Shown here piece by piece: positions 45,730 to 56,170 of a DNA stretch of 64,000 nt. The position numbers were made by a program, and so were the translations under genes. The notes under the pieces were generated by a model. The model saw only the letters and a program-made list of their open reading frames with translations, was not told the origin of the DNA and made no database searches. The DNA is taken from positions 69,381 to 133,380 of the forward strand of contig NZ_QFAY01000003.1 in NCBI RefSeq assembly GCF_017884005.1, read 5' to 3'. Positions within the stretch are counted from its first letter, which is position 1, and each line of letters opens with the position of its first letter. Source of the DNA: Streptococcus panodentis. Its GTDB lineage: Bacteria > Bacillota > Bacilli > Lactobacillales > Streptococcaceae.

Positions 45730-47064
45730 TTAGCGACCTGCCAAGCGCCAGACAGCTTCAGCATAAATATCCATAGCCCGATACAGATCTTCTAGAGAAG
45801 CACGCTCATTGGCCTGATGCTCTGTCTGCACTGCGCCCGGGAAGAGAGCGCCGAAAGCGACACAGTTGGGCATCGTGCGGGCAAAGGTCGCTCCGCCTGA
45901 AGACATGGCCGGACTCTGATCTCCGGTCTTTTCCTGATAAATGGACATCAAGGTGCTGACCAGCTCACTGTCTTTTGGCACATATAAGGGTGCTAGATAA
46001 TCAAACTCCTCATAAACCAAACGATAATCTGACGCCTTGTTTGTCAGTGTTTGAACTAATTTTTCTTTATCTGCTAAAACAGGAATGCGAATATCAATTC
46101 GGATTTCTGATTCTTCAGGACTGACTGTCAATCCCGCAATATTAAAAGATAAATTTCCTGACGGCTCATCTGAAACCGGACCAAACAAGTGGGCTCCTGT
46201 TGCATCTTCTCCTACAGCTTCAGCAATAAAAGCTAAAGCAGGGTGGGGAGCGAGAACTTGGAGGACTTTAGCCAGTCGAACAATTGCATTAACCCCTTCA
46301 GCAGCATCTTTAGCATGTTTTGGAACCCCAAGAACCGTCACCTGATTAGCTGATACTTCGTATTCAAAGCCTGTTGCTCTTAGTCCTGCAATCACTTTCT
46401 CCAAGAAAGGCCCCTGATAGCTAGCTTTTGCTGGTACGACATTAAAAGCAGCACCAGCCTCAAGCTTGGTAAGATCAGAACCTGGTCCATGCAGCTTGAC
46501 CTGTAAAAGACCTTTTTCAGCGTAGGTCAAAGGGAAGGAAGAGTCTGGAGCGAAACTAAGCGTTGCCTTTTCTTCCAATTCATTGTATCTCCCCATACAG
46601 CGCCAGAGCGTCTCTTCGTCCGTCCCAAAGATAAAGCGGACCCGCTTTTTAAACTCCACTCCGGCATCCAGCAGAGCTTTCACCGCATAAAGAGCAGCCA
46701 GCGACGGTCCCTTGTCATCCTGAACACCGCGGCCAAAAATCCAGCCATCCTTGACGGTGGCTTCAAAGGGCGGTGTCCGCCAGTCTGCCTCATCACCTGA
46801 TGGAACAACATCCAAATGACAGAGAACGGCCAGGAGCTGAGCTCCCTGACCGATTTCTGCATATCCGTAATAACCTTTAGGGTCGAGATAAGTGGTAAAT
46901 CCCAACTCTCGGCAAATCTCTAAAGTTTTTTCCAGGACATCTTGGATTGCCTGTCCAAAAGGTGTTCCATTTTGACCTTCATTCAGTACAGAAGGATAGG
47001 AAATGAGGGTTTTCAAAGATTCAAGAAAATCTTCTTTCATCTTTTCTGTCACAACATTTTTCAT
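45730..47064 (-). CDS. arcT: ArcT, M20-family dipeptidase-like protein of the ADI operon
   Basis: 444-residue zinc peptidase of the M20 family (PepV/Xaa-His dipeptidase-like). Metal and catalytic residues: VLCHLDVVPSGDE (His, Asp), GRGVQDDKGP (Asp), FGTDEETLWRCM (Glu pair). In S. gordonii-type ADI clusters the equivalent last structural gene is called arcT. It may release arginine from peptides; substrate not shown. Starts 20 bases after arcD. Confidence 0.85.
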   Translation of the reverse strand: MKNVVTEKMKEDFLESLKTLISYPSVLNEGQNGTPFGQAIQDVLEKTLEICRELGFTTYLDPKGYYGYAEIGQGAQLLAVLCHLDVVPSGDEADWRTPPFEATVKDGWIFGRGVQDDKGPSLAALYAVKALLDAGVEFKKRVRFIFGTDEETLWRCMGRYNELEEKATLSFAPDSSFPLTYAEKGLLQVKLHGPGSDLTKLEAGAAFNVVPAKASYQGPFLEKVIAGLRATGFEYEVSANQVTVLGVPKHAKDAAEGVNAIVRLAKVLQVLAPHPALAFIAEAVGEDATGAHLFGPVSDEPSGNLSFNIAGLTVSPEESEIRIDIRIPVLADKEKLVQTLTNKASDYRLVYEEFDYLAPLYVPKDSELVSTLMSIYQEKTGDQSPAMSSGGATFARTMPNCVAFGALFPGAVQTEHQANERASLEDLYRAMDIYAEAVWRLAGR

Positions 47065-47084
47065 AGAATCACCTCACTGTCGGC

Positions 47085-48596
47085 TTATAAGAATGGCAGG
47101 AAAGTGCCCAAAAGCAGGAGCAGGATACTGATAACAATGATTCCAACAACCAGCTTGCCGACAAATTTCCACCAAGTGCCGATATTAATGCGGCCAAGAG
47201 CCAGCGCTCCCATCACGATACCGGAGGTCGGAGCCACCAGATTGAGCACGCCTGAAGCGGATTGGTAAGCCGTGATAATCAAACTTGGCTTAACATTGAC
47301 AAACTCTCCCAGCGGCGCCATAATCCCCATCGTCGCACTGGCCAGACCAGATGATGATGGAATAAGGAAGGACATTGGCAGGTAGAAGATATAAGTCAGA
47401 ACGATAAAGACTTGTGATGACAGACCGCTCAGGCCTTGTTTGCCCCAGTTGAGGATGGTATCGGTAATCATACCGTCATTCATGATGACTTGGATACCGC
47501 GGGCAATGGCTACAATCAGCGCCACACTGAGCAGGTCAGCTGCACCGTTCATAAAGGCAGAGATAATCTTGTCTTCCTTGAGACCATAGACGATACCAAT
47601 CAGCACGCCCATGAAGGCAAAGAGCATCGCACCTTCTGGGAAGTACCAGGTGCCAAGCGCTGAGGTAGAGGATCCGATAATCTTGCCCAGAACAGGAAGA
47701 CCGGTCAGCCAAGTATTAAAGTCTTTAAAAATCGTAATGCCAAGGTTTGTCCAAGGAATGAAACTCAAGACCATAAGGACAAAGGTCAAAATGAAGAGCA
47801 CCAAGACGATTCTTTGTTTTTTGCTCAGCGTTGACTCCACAGCTGAAGAAGTTTCAACGTTAAAGTGCTTCAAATCTTCCTCACGGGTGCTGTAAACCAG
47901 TGACTTGGTCGGATCTTTCTGAATCTTATCCGCATAGCGGTAGACAAACCATGTGCTGAGAACGGTCATGACAAACCAGAAAATCAAGCGCAGGATAATC
48001 CCATCACCCGTACCGACTCCGGCTGTTGCGGATGCGATACCGGTCGCAAACGGATTGAGGGTAGAGGCCAAGCAGCCGATTTGCGATCCAAGCAGGATAA
48101 TGGCTACCCCGGTCAGGCTGTCAAAACCAACTGCCATCATCACCGGTACCAAAAGCGGGTAGAAGGCCATAGTTTCCTCACCCATACCATAGGTGGTACC
48201 GCCAAGGGCAAAGAGCGGCATCAGGACGATGATCAGCATCTTTTCACGGCCCTTGTATTTCTTCACGATAGAGGCGATTCCTACATCAAGAGCGCCTGTT
48301 TCATTGACAACGCCTAGGAAACCGCCGACCATGAGAATGAAGAAGGATACATCAATCGCTGCGCTGGTCGCTTTGATCAGCGAACCTTCTTCTGGGTTGG
48401 TCCCCAGCATGGCCCGAATAGGCGCCATGAGTACATCCCAAATCCCCTGCGGATTCTGCGCTTGTTTTTGGTAAACACCTTCTACAAAGGCACCCGCTGG
48501 GATAATCCAAGTCAAGATTGCCATTATGGCAATGATGAGAATCAAGACGGTATAAGATGAAGGCATCTTAAACCCTTTTTTTGCTTTTTCACTCAT
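47085..48596 (-). CDS. arcD: arginine-ornithine antiporter, YfcC family
   Basis: 503 residues from ATG 48596 (GGAGG site), about 12 membrane segments. YfcC-family carrier, with a VLILIIAIMAILTWIIPAGAF beginning, GGTTYGMGEETMAFYP and SSSGLASATMGIMAPL. It exchanges external arginine for internal ornithine, feeding the ADI pathway without energy cost. A cre-like site (AGGAAAACGTTTTCTT, 48661-48676) lies in the leader, suggesting its own catabolite-sensitive promoter. Confidence 0.88.
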   Translation of the reverse strand: MSEKAKKGFKMPSSYTVLILIIAIMAILTWIIPAGAFVEGVYQKQAQNPQGIWDVLMAPIRAMLGTNPEEGSLIKATSAAIDVSFFILMVGGFLGVVNETGALDVGIASIVKKYKGREKMLIIVLMPLFALGGTTYGMGEETMAFYPLLVPVMMAVGFDSLTGVAIILLGSQIGCLASTLNPFATGIASATAGVGTGDGIILRLIFWFVMTVLSTWFVYRYADKIQKDPTKSLVYSTREEDLKHFNVETSSAVESTLSKKQRIVLVLFILTFVLMVLSFIPWTNLGITIFKDFNTWLTGLPVLGKIIGSSTSALGTWYFPEGAMLFAFMGVLIGIVYGLKEDKIISAFMNGAADLLSVALIVAIARGIQVIMNDGMITDTILNWGKQGLSGLSSQVFIVLTYIFYLPMSFLIPSSSGLASATMGIMAPLGEFVNVKPSLIITAYQSASGVLNLVAPTSGIVMGALALGRINIGTWWKFVGKLVVGIIVISILLLLLGTFLPFL

Positions 48597-48623
48597 TTGT
48601 TTTTTCCTCCTAAATGTTTTCAC

Positions 48624-48993
48624 GAGGTCTAAAACCTACTGCCTCCCTGCATGAGCAAACAGGAAAACGTTTTCTTCTTATGCTTATTTTACCATATTAA
48701 TATTCAAAAAACCACTGTTTTTTGAAAATAAAGAAAAATTTTCAGGAAAAGCTTTCCATCTTAGGTAGGATAGAAGGAAAACGAATGGTTTGGCCATTTA
48801 GTTTGTCTTTTTTTGCGCCGTTAGCTTGGTTTGCTCTAACAGTCCAGAGGAATAAGGCAAACTCTTTGATTTGTTTGGAGTTCTTTCCCACTCCCGCTAT
48901 TAAAAGCAAACTAAATGACTATAATAGGACAGAGGCTTTCCCTGAAAATACAGAAACAGATAAACAGTGGCCAGGGAGCAGAAAAATCTGCTT
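48624..48993. other. arcC-arcD intergenic region
   Basis: 370 bases. It holds the arcD leader with the cre-like site at 48661-48676, an AT-rich promoter area (TGGTAAAAT on the minus strand near 48695-48703), and about 250 bases with no convincing gene. Confidence 0.5.
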
Positions 48994-49941
48994 CTAGCCT
49001 TTTTCAATAATCGTTCCGCTTTCGGACTCAATGAGAGCGCCCAGATTTTCCAGCGATGTGATGACCGCTTTGCCTTCCGGACGGCCGTTGACAAAGGCAA
49101 TCGCTGCTTCTACTTTTGGAAGCATGCTGCCTGGTGCGAATTGATCTTGCTTGATGTATTCTTCCAATTGAGCAACATTGACATGCTCCAGTTTTTCCTG
49201 ATTCGGCTTATTGTAGTTGACAAAGACATAGTCTACACCGGTCAGGACGATAAAGAGGTCAGCCTCGACCAGTTCAGCCAGACGCTGAGAAGCAAAGTCC
49301 TTGTCAATAACTGCTTCTACACCAGTCAGATGGCCATTTTCTTCTTTGATGACAGGGATACCGCCGCCGCCTGCTGCTACGACCACTTGGCCGGCATGGA
49401 GCAGGGTACGGATGGTTTCAATTTCCTTGATGTCCACTGGTTTTGGTGAAGCAACGACTTTTCTCCAGCCGCGGCCGGCATCTTCCTTGAAAGTAGCACC
49501 GCTCTTTTCAGCTTCTGCTTTGGCTTCTTCTTCTGAATAGAAAGGACCGATTGGCTTGCTGAGATTGGTGAAAGCTGGGTCGTTTTTATCCACCACTACT
49601 TGTGTCACAACAGAAGCCACATCCTTGTCAATGCCTTCTTCCAGCAGGGCATTTTGCAGGGCATTTTGCAGCCAGAAGCCAATGCTGCCTTCTGTCATGG
49701 CAACGAGTGAGTCCAGCGGAAAGGCAGGGTTCTTCTCAGAATCTGCTGCCAAGTGCTGCAGCAGGAGATTGCCGACCTGCGGGCCGTTGCCGTGGGTGAT
49801 AATCAAATCATCACCGTTTTTGATTAATTTCACAAGGTGTTTAGCAGTTTCGACCAAGGCCTCTTGCTGAGCCTTAGCTGACGGATCTGATGAAAGGATG
49901 GCATTTCCTCCCAATGCTACTACGATTTTACGATTTGACAT
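48994..49941 (-). CDS. arcC: carbamate kinase
   Basis: 315-residue amino-acid kinase making ATP from carbamoyl phosphate and ADP, the energy-yielding step of the ADI pathway. [35 protein letters not shown] and the C-terminal [13 protein letters not shown] segment are characteristic. Good ribosome site (AAAGGAG). 312 bases separate it from argF upstream. Confidence 0.94.
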   Translation of the reverse strand: MSNRKIVVALGGNAILSSDPSAKAQQEALVETAKHLVKLIKNGDDLIITHGNGPQVGNLLLQHLAADSEKNPAFPLDSLVAMTEGSIGFWLQNALQNALLEEGIDKDVASVVTQVVVDKNDPAFTNLSKPIGPFYSEEEAKAEAEKSGATFKEDAGRGWRKVVASPKPVDIKEIETIRTLLHAGQVVVAAGGGGIPVIKEENGHLTGVEAVIDKDFASQRLAELVEADLFIVLTGVDYVFVNYNKPNQEKLEHVNVAQLEEYIKQDQFAPGSMLPKVEAAIAFVNGRPEGKAVITSLENLGALIESESGTIIEKG

Positions 49942-50252
49942 ATATTCTCCTTTGGTGCCTATTGATGGCTTCTGCTTTTGAAAATCAAAGACGGCGCTTT
50001 TGACATAGCCTAAGGGATGTCGTATCTGCAGCCTAAGAGACTGGGACAGACTCCCCAGCTAATGAGACGCTTTACTGGCCAGCGGCCCTGCTCCTGTCTC
50101 TTTCTTAGCCCTTGATTTTCAATGAGTACCATCTCTATTTCTAAATAAAAATGAGGACTGGACTAAGCTATAGTCGCAGCCCTCATAGCTGTTGGTAGAC
50201 GGTTTCTTATATTGGTAGTGCTCTTAGGAATTTAGTTCCTTTGAGCAGCAGG
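49942..50252. other. argF-arcC intergenic region
   Basis: 311 bases without a supported gene. GC-rich middle (about 50030-50110) contains short inverted repeats around GAGACTGGGACAGACTCC; this may be a processing hairpin that sets arcC level. Confidence 0.4.
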
Positions 50253-51269
50253 TTACACTTTTGGAATGTAAAGGTTGCCTAAGGTTGCTGCCATTACCGC
50301 TTTGATGGTGTGCATGCGGTTTTCAGCTTGGTCAAAGTGACGAGCATATTTGCTGCGGAAGACTTCGTCAGTCACTTCCATTTCTTCTACGCCGAATTTT
50401 TCAGCAACATCTTTCCCATAGACAGTGTTGGTGTCATGGAAAGCAGGCAGACAGTGCAGGAAGATCAGGTCTTCATTGTCTGCTTTCTTAATCAAATCCA
50501 TATTGACTTGATAAGGTTTCAAGAGGGCAACGCGTTCTGCAAATTTGTCTTCTTCACCCATGGATACCCAAACGTCTGTGTAGAGTACATCAGCGCCTTT
50601 GACTGCTTCGTCAGCGTCTTCTGTAATCAGCACACGAGCACCGCTTTCTTTGGCAAATCCTTGAGCCAATTCAACGATTTCTTTTTCTGGGAAGAGTTCT
50701 TTTGGTGAGAAGATATGCACATTGACCCCAAGGATAGCACCTGTTACCAAAAGGCTGTTGGCAACGTTATTGCGTCCATCACCGCAGTAAACCAGTGTCA
50801 ATCCTTCCAGACGGCCGAAGTTTTCCTGAACAGTCAGGTAGTCAGCCAGCATTTGAGTTGGGTGCCATTCGTCTGTCAGACCGTTCCATACCGGTACACC
50901 TGAGAATTCTGCCAATTCTTCTACCATGCGTTGGCTGAAGCCGCGGAATTCGATACCGTCAAACATACGGCCCAATACCTTAGCTGTATCTTCAGTAGAT
51001 TCTTTTTTACCTAACTGAATGTCGTTTGCGCCCAGATATTCTGGGTGAGCTCCAAGGTCGATGGCTGCTGTTGTGAAGGCTGCACGCGTACGAGTAGAAG
51101 TCTTTTCAAACAAAAGAGCAATGTTTTTACCAGCAAGGTAACGGTGCTCAATATTTTCCTTTTTCAGGCGTTTCAAATGAGCTGAAAGGCCAATAAGGTA
51201 TTCTAACTCTGCACGGCTAAAGTCTTTTTCTGCCAAGAAGCTGCGTCCTTGGAATACTGAATCTGTCAT
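50253..51269 (-). CDS. arcB: catabolic ornithine carbamoyltransferase
   Basis: 338 residues. Carbamoyl-phosphate motif FEKTSTRTR, then [12 protein letters not shown], the ornithine/Cys loop [10 protein letters not shown] and the C-terminal [13 protein letters not shown]. It converts citrulline and phosphate to ornithine and carbamoyl phosphate in the ADI pathway. It is the only OTC in the window, so it may also serve biosynthesis after argCJBD. Confidence 0.94.
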   Translation of the reverse strand: MTDSVFQGRSFLAEKDFSRAELEYLIGLSAHLKRLKKENIEHRYLAGKNIALLFEKTSTRTRAAFTTAAIDLGAHPEYLGANDIQLGKKESTEDTAKVLGRMFDGIEFRGFSQRMVEELAEFSGVPVWNGLTDEWHPTQMLADYLTVQENFGRLEGLTLVYCGDGRNNVANSLLVTGAILGVNVHIFSPKELFPEKEIVELAQGFAKESGARVLITEDADEAVKGADVLYTDVWVSMGEEDKFAERVALLKPYQVNMDLIKKADNEDLIFLHCLPAFHDTNTVYGKDVAEKFGVEEMEVTDEVFRSKYARHFDQAENRMHTIKAVMAATLGNLYIPKV

Positions 51270-51506
51270 TCTATCATTTCCTCTTTCTAAACATTGGGTT
51301 TTATCATGAAGCTGCTAAGTCCCAGTCTGCCCAAAGGCTCAGCCAGATACTCAATCTATCTCAAATACAGACTGGACAATGACCCGCAGGCTGCACTGCA
51401 AGAGAGCAAAGCGGGCGAATGGCAGTTGAATTTAAGATAGAAGAGCAGGACAGGATACCTGTCTCAGCTAAGCCTTGACTGCAGGGCAGGCTGTACTGAT
51501 TAGCAA

Positions 51507-52736
51507 TTAGATTTCTTCACGTTCAAACGGCATAGACATACAACGAGGTCCACCACGACCGCGAACCAATTCACTTCCGCGGATCTTAATCAAGCGAAGC
51601 CCGTATTCTTCCAAAATCTTGTTGGTCACAGTGTTGCGGTCATAAACCACTACCACACCCGGTGCGATGGTCAGGGTATTAGAGCCATCGTTCCATTGTT
51701 CCCGTGCAGCAGCTACGATATTTCCGCCGCCGCAGCGGATGAGGTGAACTTTTTCTACACCAAGGTTTGCTGCCAAGAGTTCAGCCAAATCGCCTTTTTC
51801 TTCCACAATCTTCAGTTTTTCGTCTACATAAGTAACAGAGTAGACCCGCAGATCGCCTTCGATTTCTGGGTGAATGGTAAACTTGTCATAGTCAACCATA
51901 GTGAAGACAGTGTCCAGATGCATGAATTTGCGGTTATTGGCAAATTCAAAGGCCAATACTTTCTTGAAGCCAACATTTTTCTTGAAGATGTTGACCAAGA
52001 GTTTTTCAATAGAAGCAGCATCCGTACGCTGAGAGATACCAACTGCCAAAACATCTTTGGAAAGAACCAGCTCATCTCCGCCTTCGATACGCGTATCTTC
52101 TTCACGGTTGTAGACAAGGTCCACATTGCCGCCATATACTGGGTGGTATTTGAAGATGTACTTGCCGTAAAGCGTTTCGCGGTTGCGAGTATCTGCAAAC
52201 ATATGGTTGAGCGATACAGCATTACCAATCGTTGCAAATGGGTCACGGGTGAAATAAAGGTTTGGCATTGGATCGATCGCAAATGGATAATCTGATTCGA
52301 CCAAGTCGGTCAGACCTTTTGCTTCTTCCGGAATCTCAGGAAGTTCTACTTTCTGAACGCCGGCCATGGTTTTTTCGACCAATTCAAGATTGTCTTCAAT
52401 GCCACGGAGCAGTTCGCGAATGGCTTTCTTGGTTTCGCGGCCGCGGATATTGGCTTCATCAAGGTATTCTTCGATGAATTGGTCACGGATTTCCGGTGAA
52501 GTCAGTGACTCAGCAGCCAGTTTTTCAAGATAAAGAACTTCTACTCCTTCATCGCGAAGCGCTTGGGCAAAAGCATCGTGTTCTTTTTGGGCATCTTCCA
52601 AAAATGGAATATCGTCAAAAAGAAGACGTTCGAGATAGTCCGGCAGCAAGTTTTCCAGCTCTTTGCCGGGACGGTGCAACATAACTTTTTTCAGTTTTCC
52701 GATTTCTGAGAAAACATGAATGGGATGTGTAGACAT
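51507..52736 (-). CDS. arcA: arginine deiminase
   Basis: 409 residues; hydrolyses arginine to citrulline and ammonia, giving acid tolerance. Guanidino-modifying fold: [20 protein letters not shown] (catalytic His), and the C-terminal catalytic Cys in [13 protein letters not shown]. It has the first promoter of the ADI cluster, with a cre site over the -35. Strong ribosome site (AAAGGAGG). Confidence 0.95.
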   Translation of the reverse strand: MSTHPIHVFSEIGKLKKVMLHRPGKELENLLPDYLERLLFDDIPFLEDAQKEHDAFAQALRDEGVEVLYLEKLAAESLTSPEIRDQFIEEYLDEANIRGRETKKAIRELLRGIEDNLELVEKTMAGVQKVELPEIPEEAKGLTDLVESDYPFAIDPMPNLYFTRDPFATIGNAVSLNHMFADTRNRETLYGKYIFKYHPVYGGNVDLVYNREEDTRIEGGDELVLSKDVLAVGISQRTDAASIEKLLVNIFKKNVGFKKVLAFEFANNRKFMHLDTVFTMVDYDKFTIHPEIEGDLRVYSVTYVDEKLKIVEEKGDLAELLAANLGVEKVHLIRCGGGNIVAAAREQWNDGSNTLTIAPGVVVVYDRNTVTNKILEEYGLRLIKIRGSELVRGRGGPRCMSMPFEREEI

Positions 52737-52793
52737 CTACTGTCCTCCTTTTTCTTTGCGGTTCAGGTCTCCCCTTTCCCGTTTACATATATT

Positions 52794-52822
52794 ATTCTAG
52801 CATTTGCCGATAACGCTTTCAA
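52794..52822 (-). promoter_or_regulatory. arcA promoter with overlapping cre site
   Basis: Minus strand TTGAAA (52817-52822), 17 bases, TAGAAT (52794-52799). TGAAAGCGTTATCG (52808-52821) matches the CcpA cre pattern and covers the -35 and part of the spacer, so glucose repression is expected, as known for oral streptococcal ADI operons. Confidence 0.75.
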
Positions 52823-53017
52823 GAAAAATCTTACACTATAAATGCCAAATCCTTTGCTTTTTTACGACAAATATTCTATAATATTCTTTTTTAAAGCGGT
52901 TTCTTTGGATATTTTATACATTATATTATTTTTATCAATATTTATTTTTTTGAAAAAAGTTGATAAATGGTTAATATTAGAACATTTCGAATTTATCTGT
53001 CCAAAAAAAGAAGCAAA

Positions 53018-53704
53018 TCAGCTTCCTCTGAAATATTTCATGAAAAAATCTTTGTCTTTAAAAGTCAGCAGTTTATGCTCATAATCAATCCGGCCGTCAT
53101 CCCGCAGTTTTTTCAGGACCTGATTGACCGTTTCCCTAGTCGTAGCTCCTAGCTTAGCCAGCTCCTTCATACTGATCGGAAAAGGCAGGCGGCCGCTCTC
53201 TTGGCACAGATCCATGCAGAGAATGGACAGGGACTGAACCACGCGCTCCGTTGCGCTGGCCGATACCACATTGCGCAGCCGCAGTTCCTGAAATTCTAAA
53301 ATCTGCGACAGGCGCTTGGTGATAAAAAGCAGCTGGCTGACACTCTGCTTGGAGTAGGCCTCAAATAAATCGATGGGAAGACTGAAATATTCCACATTGG
53401 TCACAGCACTGGCCGTATAATGATAGCGCTCATCAAAAAACATACCGCCATAGGGAAAGACACTGCCTTTTTTGACATAGTCCATATAGGAAAATGTGTC
53501 TGTCGAATCATACTGCTCAATCCGCACATAGCCTTGATACAAGAGAAAAAGCCGCTCCCGCCGGTCTCCGGCAAAAAAGATAATCTGCCCCTTTGGGATC
53601 CTGCGATACTGAATCTCCACAGCCAACTTATCAAAAAGCTCTACCGGCAGATTGGCAAAGGCCTGGTGCTGCCGAATGTAGTGATAATGCTCCTTATTAA
53701 TCAT
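53018..53704 (-). CDS. flp: Crp/Fnr-family regulator of the ADI cluster (Flp)
   Basis: About 228 residues: cyclic-nucleotide-like beta barrel (IPKGQIIFFAGDRRERLFLLYQG) and a C-terminal winged HTH (MKELAKLGATTRETVNQVLKKL). No Cys cluster for an Fe-S centre is seen in the N-terminus chosen here. Homologous to Flp, which activates arcA under low oxygen in S. gordonii. Start ATG 53704 (53710 is also possible). It lies upstream of arcA on the same strand, 280 bases away. Confidence 0.85.
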   Translation of the reverse strand: MINKEHYHYIRQHQAFANLPVELFDKLAVEIQYRRIPKGQIIFFAGDRRERLFLLYQGYVRIEQYDSTDTFSYMDYVKKGSVFPYGGMFFDERYHYTASAVTNVEYFSLPIDLFEAYSKQSVSQLLFITKRLSQILEFQELRLRNVVSASATERVVQSLSILCMDLCQESGRLPFPISMKELAKLGATTRETVNQVLKKLRDDGRIDYEHKLLTFKDKDFFMKYFRGS

Positions 53705-53788
53705 AATCATCCTTGTTGTTCTTTTTTGTTTGATACTTGATATGATTATATCACAAAAAGACTGACAAGAAAAAGAATTACACTGCAT

Positions 53789-54147
53789 GAAGACTCAAGT
53801 AAAAAGCCAGTCCCAGACCAGCCTTTTGATGACGAGACTCTTGGAAAATCAAAAGCAAGCCTCTCTATACTCTTTAGCAATCGAAGAAGCTGAGTCTGTC
53901 CCGCCGCTTTCAGCCCTGCTCTCGTACAGCGGACACTTCCTGTTGGAAGTTTTATTCACCGCCTCCAAAGTCCATGGACTATTGGAGCAGCTAGCTCCGA
54001 CTTTGGCAGTATAGAAACAGTTATTTTCAATACTGCTAAAATAGTGAAGGAGTGAGAGAAAGTCCTGTGGGATTTCTCCTGACAGGATGAGCAGCTACTG
54101 CCAGCCTGTCTGCTCCTGACTAGTTTGATTGCGATTCATGGCCTAAA
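53789..54147. other. intergenic stretch between flp and the SdpI gene
   Basis: About 360 bases. A plus-strand ORF of 75 codons exists, but it lacks a ribosome site and any recognisable features. The right part (54060-54145) belongs to a degenerate repeat also seen at 14.77 kb. Confidence 0.4.
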
Positions 54148-54642
54148 TTAGATAAAGAGTCCTGCTGCAAAGAGAACCAGCCCCGCTCCCATGACAGCAT
54201 AGGCCAGCTTGCGGGGCAGGGGCTCTCTGTCTGCCTGGACTTTCTTCGGCAGGTAATTGCCCAGAACCACCAAGAGCAGACCGATGGACAGAAAGGCCAG
54301 CTTGGTCATAGGAAAGCCCTGATGGAGATTGCGGTAGATGGTCGCCGGATAAATGATGAGATTGATAAGCGGGATGATCCAGCGGATGAGGTGCTCAAAG
54401 TTTTTATTGAGCAAGGGCTTGGCAATACTGGCCCCAAAAACAAGCAGCTGGGCCGCCAGCATAACCAGAGGGATGAGGATCAAAAAGAGATGCTTATCCA
54501 TGTAGGTCGTCACATTGCCAGCCAGATCAAAACGGCTGGACATGACTTGGGGCAGCCGGCTGGAGACCGAAAAGCCATAGAGGGCCGGCAGCAGTAAGAG
54601 AGTCAGACTGCAGATAAATTCAATTAGGCTATATTTTTTCAT
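54148..54642 (-). CDS. SdpI-like (DUF1648) membrane protein, pair 1
   Basis: 164 residues with five or six membrane segments. Contains the DUF1648/SdpI N-terminal signature (LPALYGFSVSSRLPQVMSSRFDLAGNVTTYMDKHLFL) and LLLVVLGNYLPKKV. In B. subtilis SdpI is both immunity protein against the SDP toxin and a signal receptor that sequesters SdpR. The gene overlaps the SdpR-like gene by 14 bases. Here no sdpABC toxin genes are adjacent, so the inducing peptide is unknown. Confidence 0.82.
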   Translation of the reverse strand: MKKYSLIEFICSLTLLLLPALYGFSVSSRLPQVMSSRFDLAGNVTTYMDKHLFLILIPLVMLAAQLLVFGASIAKPLLNKNFEHLIRWIIPLINLIIYPATIYRNLHQGFPMTKLAFLSIGLLLVVLGNYLPKKVQADREPLPRKLAYAVMGAGLVLFAAGLFI

Positions 54643-54910
54643 TTCCTTTTCCTCCTCCCAGAGACTGGAACCAGACTAGGATTTCTTCAAAAACGGTGAC
54701 ATCCAGACTGTAGTAAATATAATTCTTCTGCTTTTCTTCGGTCAGCAAACCGGCTTTTTTGAGCTGAGACAGGTGATAGGAGACGGTCGCCGGCGTCAGT
54801 TCAAAAGCCTGGGCAATCTCCCCAGCCGACTTAGGACCGTGCTTGAGCATTTCCAAAATATCCCGGCGGACAGGATCTGACAAAGCTTTTAATGTTTCAC
54901 TGATCCCCAT
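54629..54910 (-). CDS. ArsR/SdpR-family repressor, pair 1
   Basis: 93 residues, winged HTH: LKALSDPVRRDILEMLKHGPKSAGEIAQAFELTPATVSYHLSQLKKAGLL, typical SdpR autorepressor subfamily without metal-binding Cys. Overlaps the YhfC gene upstream by 14 bases and SdpI downstream by 14 bases, so all three are translated together. Likely binds the 22-bp boxes around the promoter at 55.7 kb and perhaps the many copies at 63.2-63.8 kb. Confidence 0.88.
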   Translation of the reverse strand: MGISETLKALSDPVRRDILEMLKHGPKSAGEIAQAFELTPATVSYHLSQLKKAGLLTEEKQKNYIYYSLDVTVFEEILVWFQSLGGGKGNEKI

Positions 54911-55676
54911 GATTAGACCTTTCTTTCAGGTAAACTTTCAAGATTTTCTTGGTCAGAAAGACTAGTGCCACTACTTCTACTAAGAGCAGAGCCTCAACAG
55001 CCAGTGGCGGAAGAAAGCCTACCTGAGCCAGAGCAGGCGCTAAGTCAATCAGGGCGTGAAGTCCCAGAGCGGCTAAAAAATACACTGGAGCCTTCTCCTT
55101 GACCGCTTTCCAAACCCAGAAGGTCAGAAGGATTTGAATGAGAATAGCCAAGATCCGTTCAAAAGCCAAAAGATAGATGCTGCCAGCGCTCATGGAGCGG
55201 ACATTGTCAATAACTGCTTGAGGAATTTGAGCCAGCGTCTGGGCATTCCCCTGAGTCACTACTTGAGCTATAACCCAAAAGTTTAAGAGACTGACAATAC
55301 CAACGAACAAAGCCTCAATACCACCATGCCCCAAGCCATAGGCTATACCATCCCTAAAGGTCAGTGGGCGCTTCTTTTGCAGCCAGTAAAAGATGACCCA
55401 GCGGGCTGTTTCTTCAAAAATAGCTGCCGCAGCAATACCATAAAGGACATATAGCCAAGGATTTTCCGTCCGCAAAGCGATAGTCCCATCAGCCTGAGGC
55501 TGTAAGACGATACGGTGCAAGATATTTTCCAGAACCTGACTAGACAGATAAAAGCCAACTCCCCCTAAAAGGAAGACTAATAGAGAAATGTGCTTGGTTT
55601 TTTTAAAATAAACCAAAGGAACAAGGACTGCTCCTAAAATAAGCAGCATAGCAATCAAGATATGAATGGAAATCAT
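54897..55676 (-). CDS. YhfC-family intramembrane protease-like protein
   Basis: 259 residues from ATG 55676 (GGAG site), about eight membrane segments. YhfC/PrsW-CPBP-like motifs: FEETARWVIF (EExxR), GLGHGGIEA, and a C-terminal HALIDLAP. These are glutamic-type intramembrane protease relatives. First gene of the YhfC-SdpR-SdpI operon, which has a near-consensus promoter between two 22-bp operators. Substrate unknown. Confidence 0.82.
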   Translation of the reverse strand: MISIHILIAMLLILGAVLVPLVYFKKTKHISLLVFLLGGVGFYLSSQVLENILHRIVLQPQADGTIALRTENPWLYVLYGIAAAAIFEETARWVIFYWLQKKRPLTFRDGIAYGLGHGGIEALFVGIVSLLNFWVIAQVVTQGNAQTLAQIPQAVIDNVRSMSAGSIYLLAFERILAILIQILLTFWVWKAVKEKAPVYFLAALGLHALIDLAPALAQVGFLPPLAVEALLLVEVVALVFLTKKILKVYLKERSNHGDQ

Positions 55677-55693
55677 CGTTTTTTCTCCTAAAC

Positions 55694-55770
55694 TGTTTTG
55701 GTTTTTTTCTAAATAGATTATACATCTTTCCTTTCTTTCTGTCAAATCTATTTCGAATTTTTTCTAAATA
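55694..55770 (-). promoter_or_regulatory. promoter of the YhfC-SdpR-SdpI operon with two 22-bp boxes
   Basis: Minus strand TTGACA (55740-55745), 17 bases, TATAAT (55717-55722). A 22-bp box ends at 55715 just downstream of the -10; another (55749-55770: TATTTCGAA left half, TTTTCTAAATA right half) lies just upstream of the -35. The same two-box bracket occurs at three promoters near 63.6-63.8 kb and 63.2 kb. Confidence 0.78.
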
Positions 55771-55810
55771 ACTTCAATCTAAAAATCATCAAGCTCTACT
55801 GCAATAAAAA

Positions 55811-56130
55811 ACGGCTCTATAATTTCTGTAGTGGGTAAAACCACTGTAGGAATGATGGAGCCTATTTGTTGTAGAAAAAAAGTCCCATAAGACCTATAAT
55901 GAAAAGCGACAAAACCATCATTAGAAAGACTCTTATGGAACAGTTCAATTTTATCACAAACTTACTGGGAATAAAAGACCCTAACATCATAATCTTGGAT
56001 GTTCTAGATGCTGGAACTCATAAAGAAATCATCGCTTTGAACATCAAAAAGGAGAGGACTGATTTAGTCCTCACCAGATTATAACTTCTCATCAACCCAC
56101 TACAGTTGACAAAGAGTCAGAATGAGACTA
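55811..56130 (+). mobile_element. ISL3-family (IS1167-like) remnant, internally deleted
   Basis: The left end GGCTCTATAATTTCTGTAGT and TAGTGGGTAAAACCACT resemble the IS1167/ISL3 terminus. A 61-codon ORF (55899-56084) begins with the N-terminal transposase segment MEQFNFITNLLGIKDPNII and stops; the rest of the gene is missing. At the right, ACCCACTACAG is retained but the outer terminus is lost. Non-mobile relic. Confidence 0.7.
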
Positions 56131-56170
56131 AACAAAAGCGCACAATCTGTGCACTTTGTTTTCACTTAAT

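Noticed and set aside
48722..48997. 91-codon plus-strand ORF between arcC and arcD
   Set aside because: Lies in the arcD promoter region, has no good ribosome site, and overlaps the arcC end on the other strand.
53787..54014. 75-codon plus-strand ORF after flp
   Set aside because: No ribosome site and no family pattern; it overlaps the end of the flp upstream region and is likely chance or relic sequence.
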